From positions 10,481 to 74,480 of the forward strand of contig NZ_BAAAXG010000021.1 in NCBI RefSeq assembly GCF_039535475.1: a stretch of 64,000 nt of DNA. Direction: 5' to 3'. Each line of letters opens with the position of its first letter. Position 1 is the stretch's first letter. Made by a program: the position numbers and the translations under genes. The notes beneath the pieces were generated by a model, which saw only the letters and a list, made by a program, of their open reading frames with translations, was not told where the DNA came from and did not search any database. Below are positions 1 through 8,701 of this stretch, in pieces. This DNA is from Streptomyces showdoensis. Lineage in GTDB: Bacteria; Actinomycetota; Actinomycetes; Streptomycetales; Streptomycetaceae.

Positions 1-2
1 AG

Positions 3-959
3 GTACTGGAGGAGCTGGAGCTGCCCGAGCCGGTGCCGGCTGCCGGCCAGGTCGCTGTGCGGGTCGCCTTCGCGGGCGTCAATTTCGCCGAGATCCAGCA
101 CCGGCGGGGCGAGTTCGGCGCCCCGGACGGGCCTGGTGGAGTGGACGTTCCCGGGTTGGAGGTAGCCGGCACGGTCGCCGCGCTCGGAGCGGGGGTCAGC
201 GGGCTGGTGGTCGGCGAACCGGTTGCGGCGTATCTGCCTGCCTTCGGCGGATACGCCGAGGTGGTGACCGCGGACACGCGGTTCGTCCGGTCGCTGCGCA
301 CGGCGGCAGGAGAGGTGGACCCGGCTGAGGCGGCGGGGCTGCCGTGTGTCTTCCCGACGGCCTTTGGTGTGCTCAAGGATGCCGGGCGGCTGCGGGAGGG
401 GGAGGACGTGCTGATCCACTCCGCGGCGGGAGGCGTCGGCTTCGCGGCCGCCCAGCTGGCCCGGGAGTTGGGGGCCGCTCGGGTGTACGGCACGGTCGGC
501 TCGGTGGAGAAGATCCCGTACGGCCTCGAACTCGGCTACGACGGAGTGTTCCTGCGTGACGGCTTCGCGGAGGGGCTGGCCGAGGTGACCGGTGGCCGGG
601 GCGTGGACCTGGTCCTCGATCCCGTCGGCGGGCCGGTTCGGGAGCAGAGCCTGGCCGTCTTGGCGCCGTTCGGCCGCCTGGTGGCCTACGGAGACCTCGG
701 TCGGCACGAGCAGTGGACGGCCTCGGTGTGGGACTTGTGGAAGGGCAATCGGACCATCGCCGGGTTCAACATCGGCGACCTCGCGCGTCGGGCTCCCGAG
801 CGGATCGGCGAGTACCTCGCCGAGGCCCTCCGGCTGCTCGCGGTGGGGCGGATCCGGCCCGGGGTGACGCAGGTCCTGCCGCTGGCCGAGGCGGCGAAGG
901 CACACCAGCTCCTGGAGACGGGCACCGGCCGCGGCAAGGCCCTTCTCTCGCTCGCCTGA
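3..959 (+). CDS. Zinc-independent quinone oxidoreductase / MDR-family alcohol dehydrogenase, 5' end outside window
   Basis: This is a medium-chain dehydrogenase/reductase of the NADPH:quinone oxidoreductase type, expected to be a cytosolic NADPH-dependent reductase of quinones or enones. The frame is open to the window edge (reads VLEELELPEPVPAAG), so the GTG at 33 is probably internal. An N-terminal GroES-like domain (AFAGVNFAEIQHRRGEFG) is followed by a Rossmann fold with the nucleotide-binding stretch HSAAGGVGFAAAQLA and the downstream GRGVDLVLDPVGG. No zinc-ligand cysteines typical of true alcohol dehydrogenases are visible. It ends with a normal C-terminus (GRGKALLSLA). The substrate cannot be inferred. 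Confidence 0.85.
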   Translation, partial: VLEELELPEPVPAAGQVAVRVAFAGVNFAEIQHRRGEFGAPDGPGGVDVPGLEVAGTVAALGAGVSGLVVGEPVAAYLPAFGGYAEVVTADTRFVRSLRTAAGEVDPAEAAGLPCVFPTAFGVLKDAGRLREGEDVLIHSAAGGVGFAAAQLARELGAARVYGTVGSVEKIPYGLELGYDGVFLRDGFAEGLAEVTGGRGVDLVLDPVGGPVREQSLAVLAPFGRLVAYGDLGRHEQWTASVWDLWKGNRTIAGFNIGDLARRAPERIGEYLAEALRLLAVGRIRPGVTQVLPLAEAAKAHQLLETGTGRGKALLSLA

Positions 960-1226
960 TCTGGAGTCGACCAGCCCAGCCGGCCGGCGCATTTCCGGTG
1001 ACGCCTGCTGAACTCTGGTCGCGCGGCGTAGGGTGCCGCCGGTCACCGGACCAGGAGAGGGGAGTTGCGCGACCGTCCACCATCGACGTGGCGCTCCTGG
1101 ATGACGTCCTGCACGGCACCGTCAACGACAAGGACGGTGCCGACGGCGGGGACGGTGACGGTTTAGGCGGCGAGGGAAAGAATGCGCTTCTGAGGACCTG
1201 ATCCGCTGATCCGACTCGTTGACCTT

Positions 1227-1490
1227 TTGGAGCAGGACCGTAAAATCGGAGCGTCGTTTCACCTTTCCGAGCCGGATAGACTCGTAGCACTGAAGGAGGT
1301 TGAGGAGATTTTGGGTGCCCTCCGGAAAACGCATAGCGTGGGAAACGTGAAACGCCTGCTGGAGTCCAGCCGGAGTATGGCGACCTTGGTGCGTAAGGCA
1401 AAACTGTCAGGCGGCCCCATCGATGAGCTGCATATCAGGCTTGGCATTGCCGTAATCTCATCCGCTCGCCCCATCACCGGCTGGCGATAA
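1227..1490 (+). CDS. Possible hypothetical protein or remnant
   Basis: An 87-residue frame starting at TTG; it is open back to about 1194 (DPLIRLVDLLEQDRKIG), so it may be the tail of a longer lost gene. The peptide has a natural-looking helical composition (SEPDRLVALKEVEEILGALR) and is not the antisense of an obvious gene. No domain was recognised. It ends ITGWR just before a region of transposase debris. Likely a fragment. Confidence 0.3.
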   Translation: MEQDRKIGASFHLSEPDRLVALKEVEEILGALRKTHSVGNVKRLLESSRSMATLVRKAKLSGGPIDELHIRLGIAVISSARPITGWR

Positions 1491-2007
1491 ACTTCCCAGG
1501 ATCATCGACGGCCTTGGGGTTGTAGGCGAGATCTGTTATCGCCGGCTCGATCGCTGCGTCATTCTGGCTGCACCTGACAAGAGGCCTTCGAAAGGCTTTC
1601 GCGCTTGGCGTGGCTGCCGATTTCGGGAGTAAGATTCGGTGCGCCGGATACGGTCGGTCGGCAACCTGTACCGGATGACCCAACAGGCGTTGCGCGCCTT
1701 CGCGACTCTCTGCGTGACCGAAGCCCAAGGTCACTTGGATGCTCTCACCGCCGCTTACGCCGTGCACCGGGCCTCCTGGCAGGCCTGGATCGCCTGATCG
1801 ATCCGCTACGTGATCTCGGTCCCCTCGCCTCCGGTAGCGTGTCCGGCTCGGGCGGGGGCTTGTCGATGCCAAGGCTGCGGCGTGCAGACGCTGCAGAGGA
1901 CCGCAGCCGCCTACGGTCCCGATCATGGATTCCGCCTCGCCTGCCGCGGTAGCTGCCCGTACCCCCACCAGCCGTGGCAGAGCGTCGCGCTCGTGGTCCT
2001 GGACGGG
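1491..2007. other. Degenerate stretch without an intact gene
   Basis: About 500 bases of apparent debris. A short plus-strand frame at 1633-1798 encodes a protein-like 53-residue peptide (LYRMTQQALRAFATLC near its centre, ending WQAWIA). A second plus frame at 1810-2010 has paired cysteines (CRCQGCG). Neither has a convincing ribosome binding site. They look like pieces of interrupted genes rather than working ones. Confidence 0.4.
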
Positions 2008-2374
2008 TGAGCAGCCCTGACGTGGCTGGAGTCGATCAACGCCCGCGACCGGTCCAGCTGCTTCGTCGACCGCAGCCTCGTCAGCGGGACGCATGAAGCC
2101 GGTCCCGCGCCCCGGACTCGTTCCGCGCAGCCAGTCGTCGGCAGCGCGTCATACCGGATCTTGAGCCGAGCTCCTGAGGCAGGAACTCCCATTGGAACCC
2201 GGTGTGGAGGACGAACAGGGTTCCGCGCAGAGCCTGCCGGTCAGGCACCCGCGGCCGACCCGCCACCAGCTGCGGTGCCGAGCCCGGCAATATCGGCTTG
2301 ACCAGGAACCACGGTTCATCGGACTCAATCCACCGCCGAGAGTTCCTCTTCGCCACGAACGGATCAGCGGGCAT
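2008..2374 (-). pseudogene. IS5-family transposase N-terminal remnant
   Basis: Read on the minus strand from 2374, the peptide has the recognisable start of a Streptomyces IS5-type transposase: an N-terminal SRRWIESDEPW segment, then GRPRVPDRQALRGTLFVLHTG and QWEFLPQELG. After about 2140 the frame shifts. The family continues as QLDRSRALIDSSHVRAA in another frame and stops abruptly near 2008. The catalytic DDE core is missing, so it is inactive. Its first codons overlap the 3' end of the neighbouring acetyltransferase gene, which suggests insertion into that gene's tail. Confidence 0.8.
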
Positions 2375-3314
2375 CCAAGCCGACAGTCACGCCATCCACG
2401 GCTTCTGTGAGGACCTCTTGACCGGCAGGACCTGAAGAGACGTCTTGGCCGCCGTCGCGGCAGACGTCGCGGACGTCGGGGCGTCGGCGGAACCCGGCTG
2501 ACTCGTACGTGGCGACGGCGCCGACGTTGGAGCTCGGGGTGCCGACGAGCGCGCTGGACGAGCCGAGTTCCCGGAGCGCGGCCGCCGCGGCGATGGTGAT
2601 CGCCCTGCCATGGCCGAGGTGGCGATGGGCCCTGTGCACGCCCATCGGCTCGAGCAGGCCGGGTCGGCCGCGGCCCGCCGACCACACAGTCACCGACGCC
2701 ACGGCGTTGCCCTTGTCGTCGTAGGCCAAGAGGCTCCGCGCGTCGGTGTACGGCGACCCGGCCGTCATAGCCCGCCAGCGTGCGTCCGTGAACGTGGACC
2801 CGTCGAAGGCTGCCCGGAGCACGGCGGCGAAACGGTGGGCGTTGCCGGGTGTGACCACCTCGATCCGCAGGCCCGAGTCCTCCACCGGCTCCGTCAGGTC
2901 TCGCCGCAGCGATGTCCACGGCTCGCCGCCGTACCAGCCGCGCGCGAGCAGTACATCGCGGATGAGTGCGTCCCCGGGCGCCTCGATCGAGACACTTCCC
3001 TCGGGCAGCACGCCTCGCCGTGGGTCGGTCACGTCGTCGTGGATCTGTTGCGCCAGGTCCGGGTCATGCCGAGCGTCCGGGGCCAGCGTGACACGCAACA
3101 GCTCGGCCCCATCGAGGAGCCCGACGGCGAGCACTCGCTCGTCCCGGCGCCAGGTGCGCACCGCGTCGGCCGTTGCTTCCGCGCCGGATCTCCAAAACCA
3201 TCCCAGGTCACCCGGATGCAGCTGCATCGGTGCGCCGTCGTCCTGCCAATCTCGCAGGATGTCCACGACGTCGCCCAGTTCGTCGACGCGGGGCTTGCCA
3301 CAAACGATCGTCAT
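2364..3314 (-). CDS. GNAT-family N-acetyltransferase (tandem-domain type)
   Basis: A 316-residue protein with ATG start at 3314 (MTIVCGKPRVDEL). The second half is a typical GNAT domain: LLEPMGVHRAHRHLGHG is the V-x-x-x-x-R-x-x-G-x-G/A acetyl-CoA pyrophosphate-binding region, followed by ALVGTPSSNVGAVATYESAG, a C-terminal GNAT strand-helix pattern. The first half is weakly GNAT-like, so a tandem (MshD-like) arrangement is plausible. The acceptor is unknown. The last residues (EAVDGVTVGLDAR) abut and overlap the IS5 remnant, so the natural C-terminus may have been replaced. Confidence 0.8.
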   Translation of the reverse strand: MTIVCGKPRVDELGDVVDILRDWQDDGAPMQLHPGDLGWFWRSGAEATADAVRTWRRDERVLAVGLLDGAELLRVTLAPDARHDPDLAQQIHDDVTDPRRGVLPEGSVSIEAPGDALIRDVLLARGWYGGEPWTSLRRDLTEPVEDSGLRIEVVTPGNAHRFAAVLRAAFDGSTFTDARWRAMTAGSPYTDARSLLAYDDKGNAVASVTVWSAGRGRPGLLEPMGVHRAHRHLGHGRAITIAAAAALRELGSSSALVGTPSSNVGAVATYESAGFRRRPDVRDVCRDGGQDVSSGPAGQEVLTEAVDGVTVGLDAR

Positions 3315-4115
3315 ACGGCCGATGGAACACGACGACCACGTGTGTCCGCATCCGAGTTACTCCGCTGTCGCTCATGGACGTTCTTGGTTCCCCGGGTGAA
3401 CGAGCAGGCTCTTGGCGATGCTTCGGACGGCGGCGCACGTTCCGCCGACCGGGACCAGGCGAGTTCCGTCCGAGGTTCTGCCCGACCTCGCCGGTAGGCG
3501 CCGGCAGCGTGGTGCGCCCCTCTTGTGCCGCCTGTCCCGTTCGCGCCGAACCGCTTTGACTCGTGGCGGGCAGGTCTCCGTCGAGTCGGAAGGCATCCGT
3601 GTCGCCCGGGCCGGGGTCGGCCGGTACTCCATGGCCTGTGTCCATGGCCTACGGATTCATGATCGGCCCGCGGGGGCCAGTTCGGGATCCACGGTCACCG
3701 TTGGGCGCCGCTCACGCCAGTGCGCAGGGCTTGCGGCAATCGCTGGCGCGGGCCGACCCGCGTCGTGTTCCTGGCAGTGGGCGTTTGGAACGGGGCGCCA
3801 AATCTGGGGGTACAGGGCGATGTGCCGGCGCCGGAACGTCTGGTTGGGCTGGGTGCGGCGGTCGTGCGCAGTTCCTGGATTCGTCGAAGTGGATGCGGAT
3901 GGCGGGGCCGAGGACGCTCGAGCGTCTGCGTGGACGTCGAAGGACCAGCCGCACGGGCAGGCCGCTCCGGTAGCGGTATCCGCTCGCGGCGCGGTGGCCC
4001 CGGCTCTCGGCTCTCATGACTTTCCCTCAGGGGAAGCGCCCGTCCTTCCCGACTAGTCGCACTGGTAAACGCCGGTAGTCTGATTCTCTTCAGTCGAACG
4101 TACTGAACTTTTCGT
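3315..4115. other. 800-bp region with no supported gene
   Basis: Overlapping frames exist on both strands but none has convincing codon use plus a recognisable product. A minus-strand frame (4017 to 3712) begins after a GAGGG ribosome-binding-like sequence and starts plausibly (GYRYRSGLPVRLVL) but soon becomes arginine/proline-rich low-complexity sequence. It may be a frameshifted relic. Confidence 0.4.
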
Positions 4116-4134
4116 GATCAACAGACAGTTGATC
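4116..4134. promoter_or_regulatory. Inverted repeat upstream of the small gene at 4198
   Basis: GATCAAC, 5-base spacer, GTTGATC: a perfect 7-bp dyad about 64 bases before the start codon at 4198 in locally AT-richer sequence. The position suits an operator, but no bound regulator is known. Confidence 0.45.
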
Positions 4135-4197
4135 GATCCGGCAGCCCTAGGGTTTGAGAGGAGCAGCCCACCCAACCCGCATTGAAAGGGCACGCAC

Positions 4198-4356
4198 ATG
4201 TCCAAGCGCTCAGCCGTACCCGTCGCCAGTCCGCGTCCATTCATGGAAGTCCGAGTAGGTGGACTTCACCTGACCTTGCAGCACGTCCCCGGCTGGCTCA
4301 TCGCTCTGATCACCACGGCCAGCGGCGCGGGGCTCATGTGGTGGAAGCAGCAGTAG
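4198..4356 (+). CDS. Small conserved-looking protein with one hydrophobic segment (52 aa)
   Basis: A short gene starting with ATG at 4198, with GAAAGG about eight bases upstream. The peptide begins MSKRSAVPVASPRPFMEVRV, continues GGLHLTLQHVPGWLIALITT and ends GLMWWKQQ. It has a polar N-terminal half and a C-terminal hydrophobic stretch that could be a short membrane segment. I believe similar small proteins (V-R-V-G-G-L-H-L-T followed by a Trp-containing hydrophobic tail) occur in Streptomyces, but I cannot name a family. It is bounded by IS debris downstream and has its own AT-rich leader with an inverted repeat, so it may still be expressed. Confidence 0.6.
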   Translation: MSKRSAVPVASPRPFMEVRVGGLHLTLQHVPGWLIALITTASGAGLMWWKQQ

Positions 4357-4579
4357 GTCTGTCCGCCGCGCTTGGATGGAGTGTGGGCCATGGTCATCGC
4401 CATCGGCCATCCGCTGGCCCGGCTCAACCCGTAGGCGCAGTCGCACTGGTGGCATGCCGTGGCATAGAACCAGCGGTCCCCGACCACCGAGCATGCGCGC
4501 GACCACCGCATACGCCTGACCATGGCGCGTGCGCCCGGTATCGCGTAGGCCGTCTGGTGGGCCGGTTGCGTACCGAGAG

Positions 4580-5040
4580 AAGGCGAGCCGTCGGCAGCGT
4601 CCGTCGGCGGCGAGGTGAATCTTGGTGGTCAGTCCGCCGCAGGAGCGTCCGAGGGCATGGTCAGACTGCTCGCGGGCCGGGGCCCCTTTGACGGGCCCCG
4701 GCGGCATGCTGGTGAAATCGGGCAATCGTGGAGTCTGCCGAGACGACCCAGTCGAGGTCGCCTTCAGTGTCGGCCTCAGCGAGGAGGGCGGTGGAGACTT
4801 CTTCCCAGGTGCCGTCGGCGGCTCACTTCCGCAGCCGGTTATGGGCACCTTCCACGACCCGAAGTGCTCGGGCAGATTCATCCACGGAGTGCCGGTGCGG
4901 TACTTGAACGCGATCGCGTCGATCACCTGCCGGTGATCACGCCACCACCTCCCCGCTTCGGCGTACGGTCCGGCAGCAACGGCTCGATGCGGGCTTACTG
5001 GGCGTCAGTCAACGACACACATCAACCATCGATCCGATGA
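4580..5040 (-). pseudogene. IS5-family transposase remnant, frameshifted
   Basis: On the minus strand from about 5040 the family sequence is recoverable across frames: LTDAQ, a stop, ARIEPLLPDR, GGRWRDHRQVIDAIAFKYRT, GTPWMNLPEHFGSWK, later GGLTTKIHLAADGRCRRLAF. At least one nonsense codon (expected Trp, now TAA) and several frameshifts interrupt it, and similarity stops near 4580. The C-terminal catalytic part is missing. Its type differs from the intact-ended element that follows at 5059. Confidence 0.8.
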
Positions 5041-5122
5041 TACGAAAGAGACGGCCTAAGGGCTGTCCCGCGAATGATCTCCGGGTCGCCTCGGGCATGG
5101 CCGGCCGTCGTGCGCCGCTCTT

Positions 5123-5925
5123 CTATCCGGCGAGTGTGAGGTTGTGCATCCGGGCGATGCCGAGCATGGCGTGGTGAACGCCGTCGCCTTTGAGGCGGCA
5201 GTCGCGGAGGATCTTCCAGGTCTTCATCCGGGCGAAGACGTGCTGGCCACGGGCACGGACCTGCTTGTGGGACTTGTTGTGCGCCTCCTTCCACTCGGGC
5301 AGCTCATCGCCCTTTCGCCGACGGTGAGGCATGACAAGTCCGGTGCCCGGGTGGTCGCCGTCGGCGATCGTCATGGTCCTGCCGGCGGCGGCCTTGGCGC
5401 CAGGTTCCTCCCACGCCTTGCAGTCGTTGCGATTCCCGGCAAGCGGCCGGCCGACCACGACCACCAGGCGGGTGTCGGCGTCGATCACTGGCGATTCGTC
5501 GAGTACCGATAGTTCTTGAACTGCTCCGCCACCGTGTGGTCCCGGGTGGGCACCAGGGTGCCGTCCACGATGAGCACAGTGTCCCTGCGGACCCGCTCGC
5601 GCGGCCGGAGCGCGAGCAGGGGGCTGATGTGTCTAACGACGTGGTCAGCCGCGGACTTCGGTACCCCGAAGAGCGGGGCGAGCTGGCGCAGCTTCAAGTT
5701 GGTGCGCCAGTACGCCGTGACCAGCAGCACCCGGTCCTCCAGCGGCACCCCCCACGGCCGGCCCCGCCGTACCTCGTCGGCTCCCTCGCGGCGCAGCGCG
5801 GTCACCAGCTTGCCGAAGCAGCTCGGGCTCAGCCCGGTGAACGGGGTTATCCAGGACGGGGCCGACGCCGTGATCACTCCAGTCACAGCAAGATCATGGC
5901 GCCAGCCGGTGGTTTGTTGCACCAC
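5123..5925 (-). pseudogene. IS5-family transposase split into two overlapping frames
   Basis: The first frame (5925 to 5485) carries the N-terminal HTH and first catalytic region: LSPSCFGKLVTALRREGADE, LKLRQLAPLFGVPKSAADHV, then TVLIVDGTLVPTRDHT with the first Asp. It stops after NYRYSTNRQ. The second frame (5488 to 5123) restarts as MIDADTRLVVVVGRPLAGNR and continues through the remaining DDE region to GDGVHHAMLGIARMHNLTLA. Stop and restart overlap as GTGA. Relatives encode one continuous protein, so a small deletion at about 5488 probably broke the gene. Programmed frameshifting or re-initiation is a less likely alternative. Confidence 0.8.
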
Positions 5926-6020
5926 CCGGTCAAAGGTCGCCTGGCCAGGGCCTCACCCGTAGCTGCACCATGTTCAAGGCACCGCTGGGGCCGGCACGAG
6001 GATCTGATGAGGAGCAGGGC

Positions 6021-6524
6021 GTGGGAAGTCTGTTGAGGAGCCTCTCCGGGGTCCGCTGGGGAGAACTGCGCGACGCGACGGGCGCCGCAGCCGGCGGTAT
6101 CCCCCCTCTGCTGTCCCGGATCGCATACGGGGACGAGGACACGGCCCGCATCGCCATCGATGACCTGGGCGATGCCATCTGCGCGCTGGGGTTCGTTGTC
6201 GGCGAGGCGACAGCTCCCACGGTCCCGTTCCTTCTCGAACTGGCCGGGTCCCCGCACGTGGCCTGCAAGGCCGAGTTGCTAGACCTGCTGGGAAGCATTT
6301 ACCAGACCGACCAGTGGCACTCCGCCGCTTCGGCGACCCAGGACCGCAAGCACGATGCGAGCTACCGGCAGCAAACCGGCTGGGAGACGGCCTCAAGGAC
6401 AGCCGTGTGCGCAGGCCGGTCAGTCATCGAGGGTGTCGCCTCCTCCGTACGGCCAGAGGAAGCGACACCTGCTCGGAAGTTGTTGCAGGTGATGGACGAC
6501 ACCCTGCCGTTCCCGGAGCTATGA
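6021..6524 (+). CDS. HEAT-repeat-like hypothetical protein inside the IS5-type unit
   Basis: The GTG start at 6021 is chosen because TGAGGAGCAGGGC precedes it; the frame is also open to an ATG at 5970. The product (about 167 aa) is rich in paired helices, for example RIAYGDEDTARIAIDDLGDA and TAPTVPFLLELAGSPHVACK, with LLDLLGSIYQTDQW resembling a HEAT/armadillo-like repeat solenoid. It ends MDDTLPFPEL only 10 bases before the right terminal inverted repeat. No enzymatic motif is visible. Its position between transposase and TIR suggests a passenger gene, though trapped host DNA is possible. Confidence 0.65.
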   Translation: MGSLLRSLSGVRWGELRDATGAAAGGIPPLLSRIAYGDEDTARIAIDDLGDAICALGFVVGEATAPTVPFLLELAGSPHVACKAELLDLLGSIYQTDQWHSAASATQDRKHDASYRQQTGWETASRTAVCAGRSVIEGVASSVRPEEATPARKLLQVMDDTLPFPEL

Positions 6525-6642
6525 GGGCTCTTTGCGGGACAGCCCTTACGTAAGCGTCGTGTTCGGCGCCGGGGCGGCTCTCGCGGGGAGCATCGAGTGG
6601 GGTCAACCGGTGGGAAGCATTGTGCTGAGTTGGAGGGGTCGC

Positions 6643-6867
6643 ATGTACTCGAAGTCTGAGCGTTTTCACGACCACGCGGGCCTGCTGTGCCACCCTGGTG
6701 ACAGCTTCTATGACTGCTCGGGTCAGCTGTGCCACCCCGGTGACAGCTTCTACGACCATGCGGGTCAGCTGTGCCGCCCCGGTGACAGCTTCTACGACCA
6801 CGCGGGTCAGCTGTGCCGCCCCGGCGACAGGTTCTACGACTGCGCGGGCATTCTGACGAACCCGTAG
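6643..6867 (+). CDS. Small cysteine-containing tandem-repeat protein (74 aa)
   Basis: ATG at 6643 follows the strong ribosome binding site GGAGGGG. After MYSKSERFHDH come four copies of a 14-residue unit, best represented as AGQLCRPGDSFYDH, then CAGILTNP-type tail. Each unit has one Cys and a conserved PGD-x-F-Y-D core. The DNA repeats are 42 bp long with mostly synonymous or conservative changes, which suggests selection on the protein. No signal peptide or membrane segment is evident. The repeated D/Y-x-x-G-x-x-x-x-P-G-D pattern recalls short beta-hairpin repeats of bacterial surface or tail proteins, but I cannot assign a family. It sits between the IS5-type unit and a Tn3-type remnant. 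Confidence 0.6.
   Translation: MYSKSERFHDHAGLLCHPGDSFYDCSGQLCHPGDSFYDHAGQLCRPGDSFYDHAGQLCRPGDRFYDCAGILTNP
6676..6843 (+). repeat. Four tandem 42-bp repeats
   Basis: Four consecutive 42-bp units starting GCGGG (or TCGGG) and containing CAGCTGTGCC and GACAGCTTCTA, ending at a partial fifth unit (GCGGGCATTC). Units 2-4 are the most alike. The period is a multiple of three and stays in the reading frame of the small protein. Confidence 0.85.
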
Positions 6868-6887
6868 CACCGTGCCGTGGTCCGACC

Positions 6888-7632
6888 TCACCAGTCGTCG
6901 GGGCCGTACATGGCGCCGGCGCGCAGCTGGGCGACGGCGCTGCTGTTCCACGGGACCACGGCGTAGAGGATCAGGCCGAGGGCGGCGAGCTGCCCCTCCT
7001 GGCCGTCCCGGTACGCCTGGCGGATCTGTCTGCGGCCGCCGTGGCAGATCGCGCGGGCGAGCCGGTGTCGGGACTCCTGCACGGTGAGCTGCCGGTTCAT
7101 CAGCCGGCGAAAGGTGTCGTCCATCAGGTCGACCAGGGCCAGCAGGTGCATGGTCTTGTCGATCCGCCCGTACTCGGAGAACGCTGCCCCAAGTGGCGTG
7201 GGGTGCCCCTCGCGGCCGAACATCCGCAGCAGGTCGTACGCCCGCCCCTGGTCGGTGAGCAGCGACCCGGCCACCCGCAGCATGTCCGGCCAGTGCGTCT
7301 CGATCCCTTTCAGGTTCACCTTGTGCCGGGCGATGGCCTCCAGCGGGCCGTAGTCTCCGGCAGGCCTCGCCCTCGGGCGCGGGGTACGTCCGCTCGCCAG
7401 AACCGCTGGTCAGGCCAGGTCGCGGAAGCGCGGGGTGAAGCGGAAGCCGAGCGTCTCGTACAGGCTGAAGTCCATGTCCGAGTACGAGGCGTTGTCGGTG
7501 GCCACCATCTCCGGGCGCACGCCGCCGTCCAGGTTCAGCAGCGTGTCCAGGGTGAACAGGCTGTCGCGCGGGGTGCCGCGCATCACCCTCGCGCAGATCC
7601 CCGCCACCTGGTCGATTATTGGCGGAGATCAC
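6888..7632 (-). pseudogene. Tn3-family transposase C-terminal remnant
   Basis: Two minus-strand frames together give the C-terminal part of a Tn3-type (TnpA) transposase. From about 7607: MAGICARVMRGTPRDSLFTL, LDGGVRPEMVATDNASYSDM and GFRFTPRFRDLA then stop. After a frameshift near 7400: MNLKGIETHWPDMLRVAGSL, GRIDKTMHLLALVDLMDDTF and a C-terminal GLILYAVVPWNSSAVAQLRA. These are the conserved D/T-S-Y-S-D and NA-VVxWN blocks of the family. The first roughly 600 residues are absent. No resolvase was seen nearby. Confidence 0.85.
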
Positions 7633-7671
7633 CTATTCCCGGCAGGTCGTATTCCTCGCTCCAGCCGCGCT

Positions 7672-8421
7672 TCATGCTCGACGTCGGGGACCTGGCCAGG
7701 CATAGCCGAGCTGATCAGCAAACTCCTTCGAACCGCCACAAACCTCGGCGACCGCGCGGGGGTCTTCGGCCGTGAGGCGTGCTTCAATGCGCTCTGCTTG
7801 GTCACCCGGATCGTCGCCGGAGACCGGAAGGGTCATCCTGAACTGAAGCCAGGGACGGTCTTCTCTGATCGCGGAACGGCCGGGATGGAAGAGGAAGACG
7901 CTGATCTGGTCAGGTTCCCAGTGCCAAGCTGAGACGGCTCCCAGTTCGCATTCCCAGGCCGTCAGCCAGCCGACACGTTCGCGGAGCCGCTCTTCCAGAA
8001 GCCTGGCGACTGTTCGGGCCGGCCACTCCCAGCTGTGGTCGGTCGAGGCCCGGCGGACCTCCGCGTCGTACTGATTGACGTCGAATCGAAGCTCTGGGAG
8101 GTCGACATCCTCCTCACCTGGGTTGCGCCAGTCGCTCCAGACGACGTGATGCCCTTCGCGCCGGATGGTCACGTAGACAGCGCCGCAGCATCGTTCCGTG
8201 CACTCGGCCTCGGCAATCCGAACCTCGTGAGGCGTGTCTGTCGCGTGAAGCGGCGCAAGCTGCCCCAACAGATTCCGAGGGTCATGTGCCGGGCCCTCGT
8301 CGAACACGTCGGCCAGGATGTCTCGTCCGTTGATGACCGGTCGACATTCCACGGCGCCGTGCCGGCTTCCCAACGGTGGCACGACGATGCGGAGGGACAG
8401 CAGATGCGGTTCTGTGGTCAT
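7672..8421 (-). CDS. Hypothetical protein (249 aa)
   Basis: ATG at 8421 is preferred over the far upstream start because residues before it are low-complexity; the protein then reads MTTEPHLLSLRIVVPPLGSR. It is a soluble acidic protein with a Cys pair (CTERCCGAVYV) and Trp-rich segments (VWSDWRNPGEEDVDLPELRF, HWEPDQISVFLFHPG). No family was recognised. It is divergent from the S1-like gene at 8702, and both stand alone among IS remnants. Confidence 0.65.
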   Translation of the reverse strand: MTTEPHLLSLRIVVPPLGSRHGAVECRPVINGRDILADVFDEGPAHDPRNLLGQLAPLHATDTPHEVRIAEAECTERCCGAVYVTIRREGHHVVWSDWRNPGEEDVDLPELRFDVNQYDAEVRRASTDHSWEWPARTVARLLEERLRERVGWLTAWECELGAVSAWHWEPDQISVFLFHPGRSAIREDRPWLQFRMTLPVSGDDPGDQAERIEARLTAEDPRAVAEVCGGSKEFADQLGYAWPGPRRRA

Positions 8422-8701
8422 TGGCTGATGGTCTCGGAGTCGGTGCCAGTTGTCCTGGGTGTTTCTACTTGAGGGGAGACGGGGGACTCCGTCCTGGACA
8501 TCCTTGCCCGGGTGCCTCCGCCTGTCGTGGGCGCGGGCGGCGAGGTAGTCGGCCCGCGAGTGGCTTCGTTCGGGTTCAGCAGCAGCGTTGGTCGGTGAGT
8601 TTCGGCAGCGGTTGGTCATCTGCCGGCTCGCGGATGCTCACGAGAAATGACGGCGGTGACGTGCCGCTGAGACAGACGGACGATGGTGCGATGGTCTGTT
8701 C

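Larger units (their letters stand above)
5059..6546. mobile_element. TIR-bounded IS5-type element carrying a passenger gene
   Basis: Perfect 13-bp terminal inverted repeats AGGGCTGTCCCGC (5059-5071) and GCGGGACAGCCCT (6534-6546) are flanked on both sides by the dinucleotide TA (5057-5058 and 6547-6548), consistent with a TA target duplication. Inside are a minus-strand IS5-type transposase (5123-5925) and, beyond its start, a plus-strand gene unrelated to transposition (6021-6524). No copy of the terminal repeat was seen between the two, so the second gene lies within the TIR-defined unit. Confidence 0.65.

Noticed and set aside
6424..7632. Single minus-strand gene covering the 42-bp repeats and the Tn3 remnant
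   Set aside because: The 402-codon frame mixes out-of-frame Tn3 sequence with antisense of the repeats; the plus-strand repeat gene has its own ribosome binding site.
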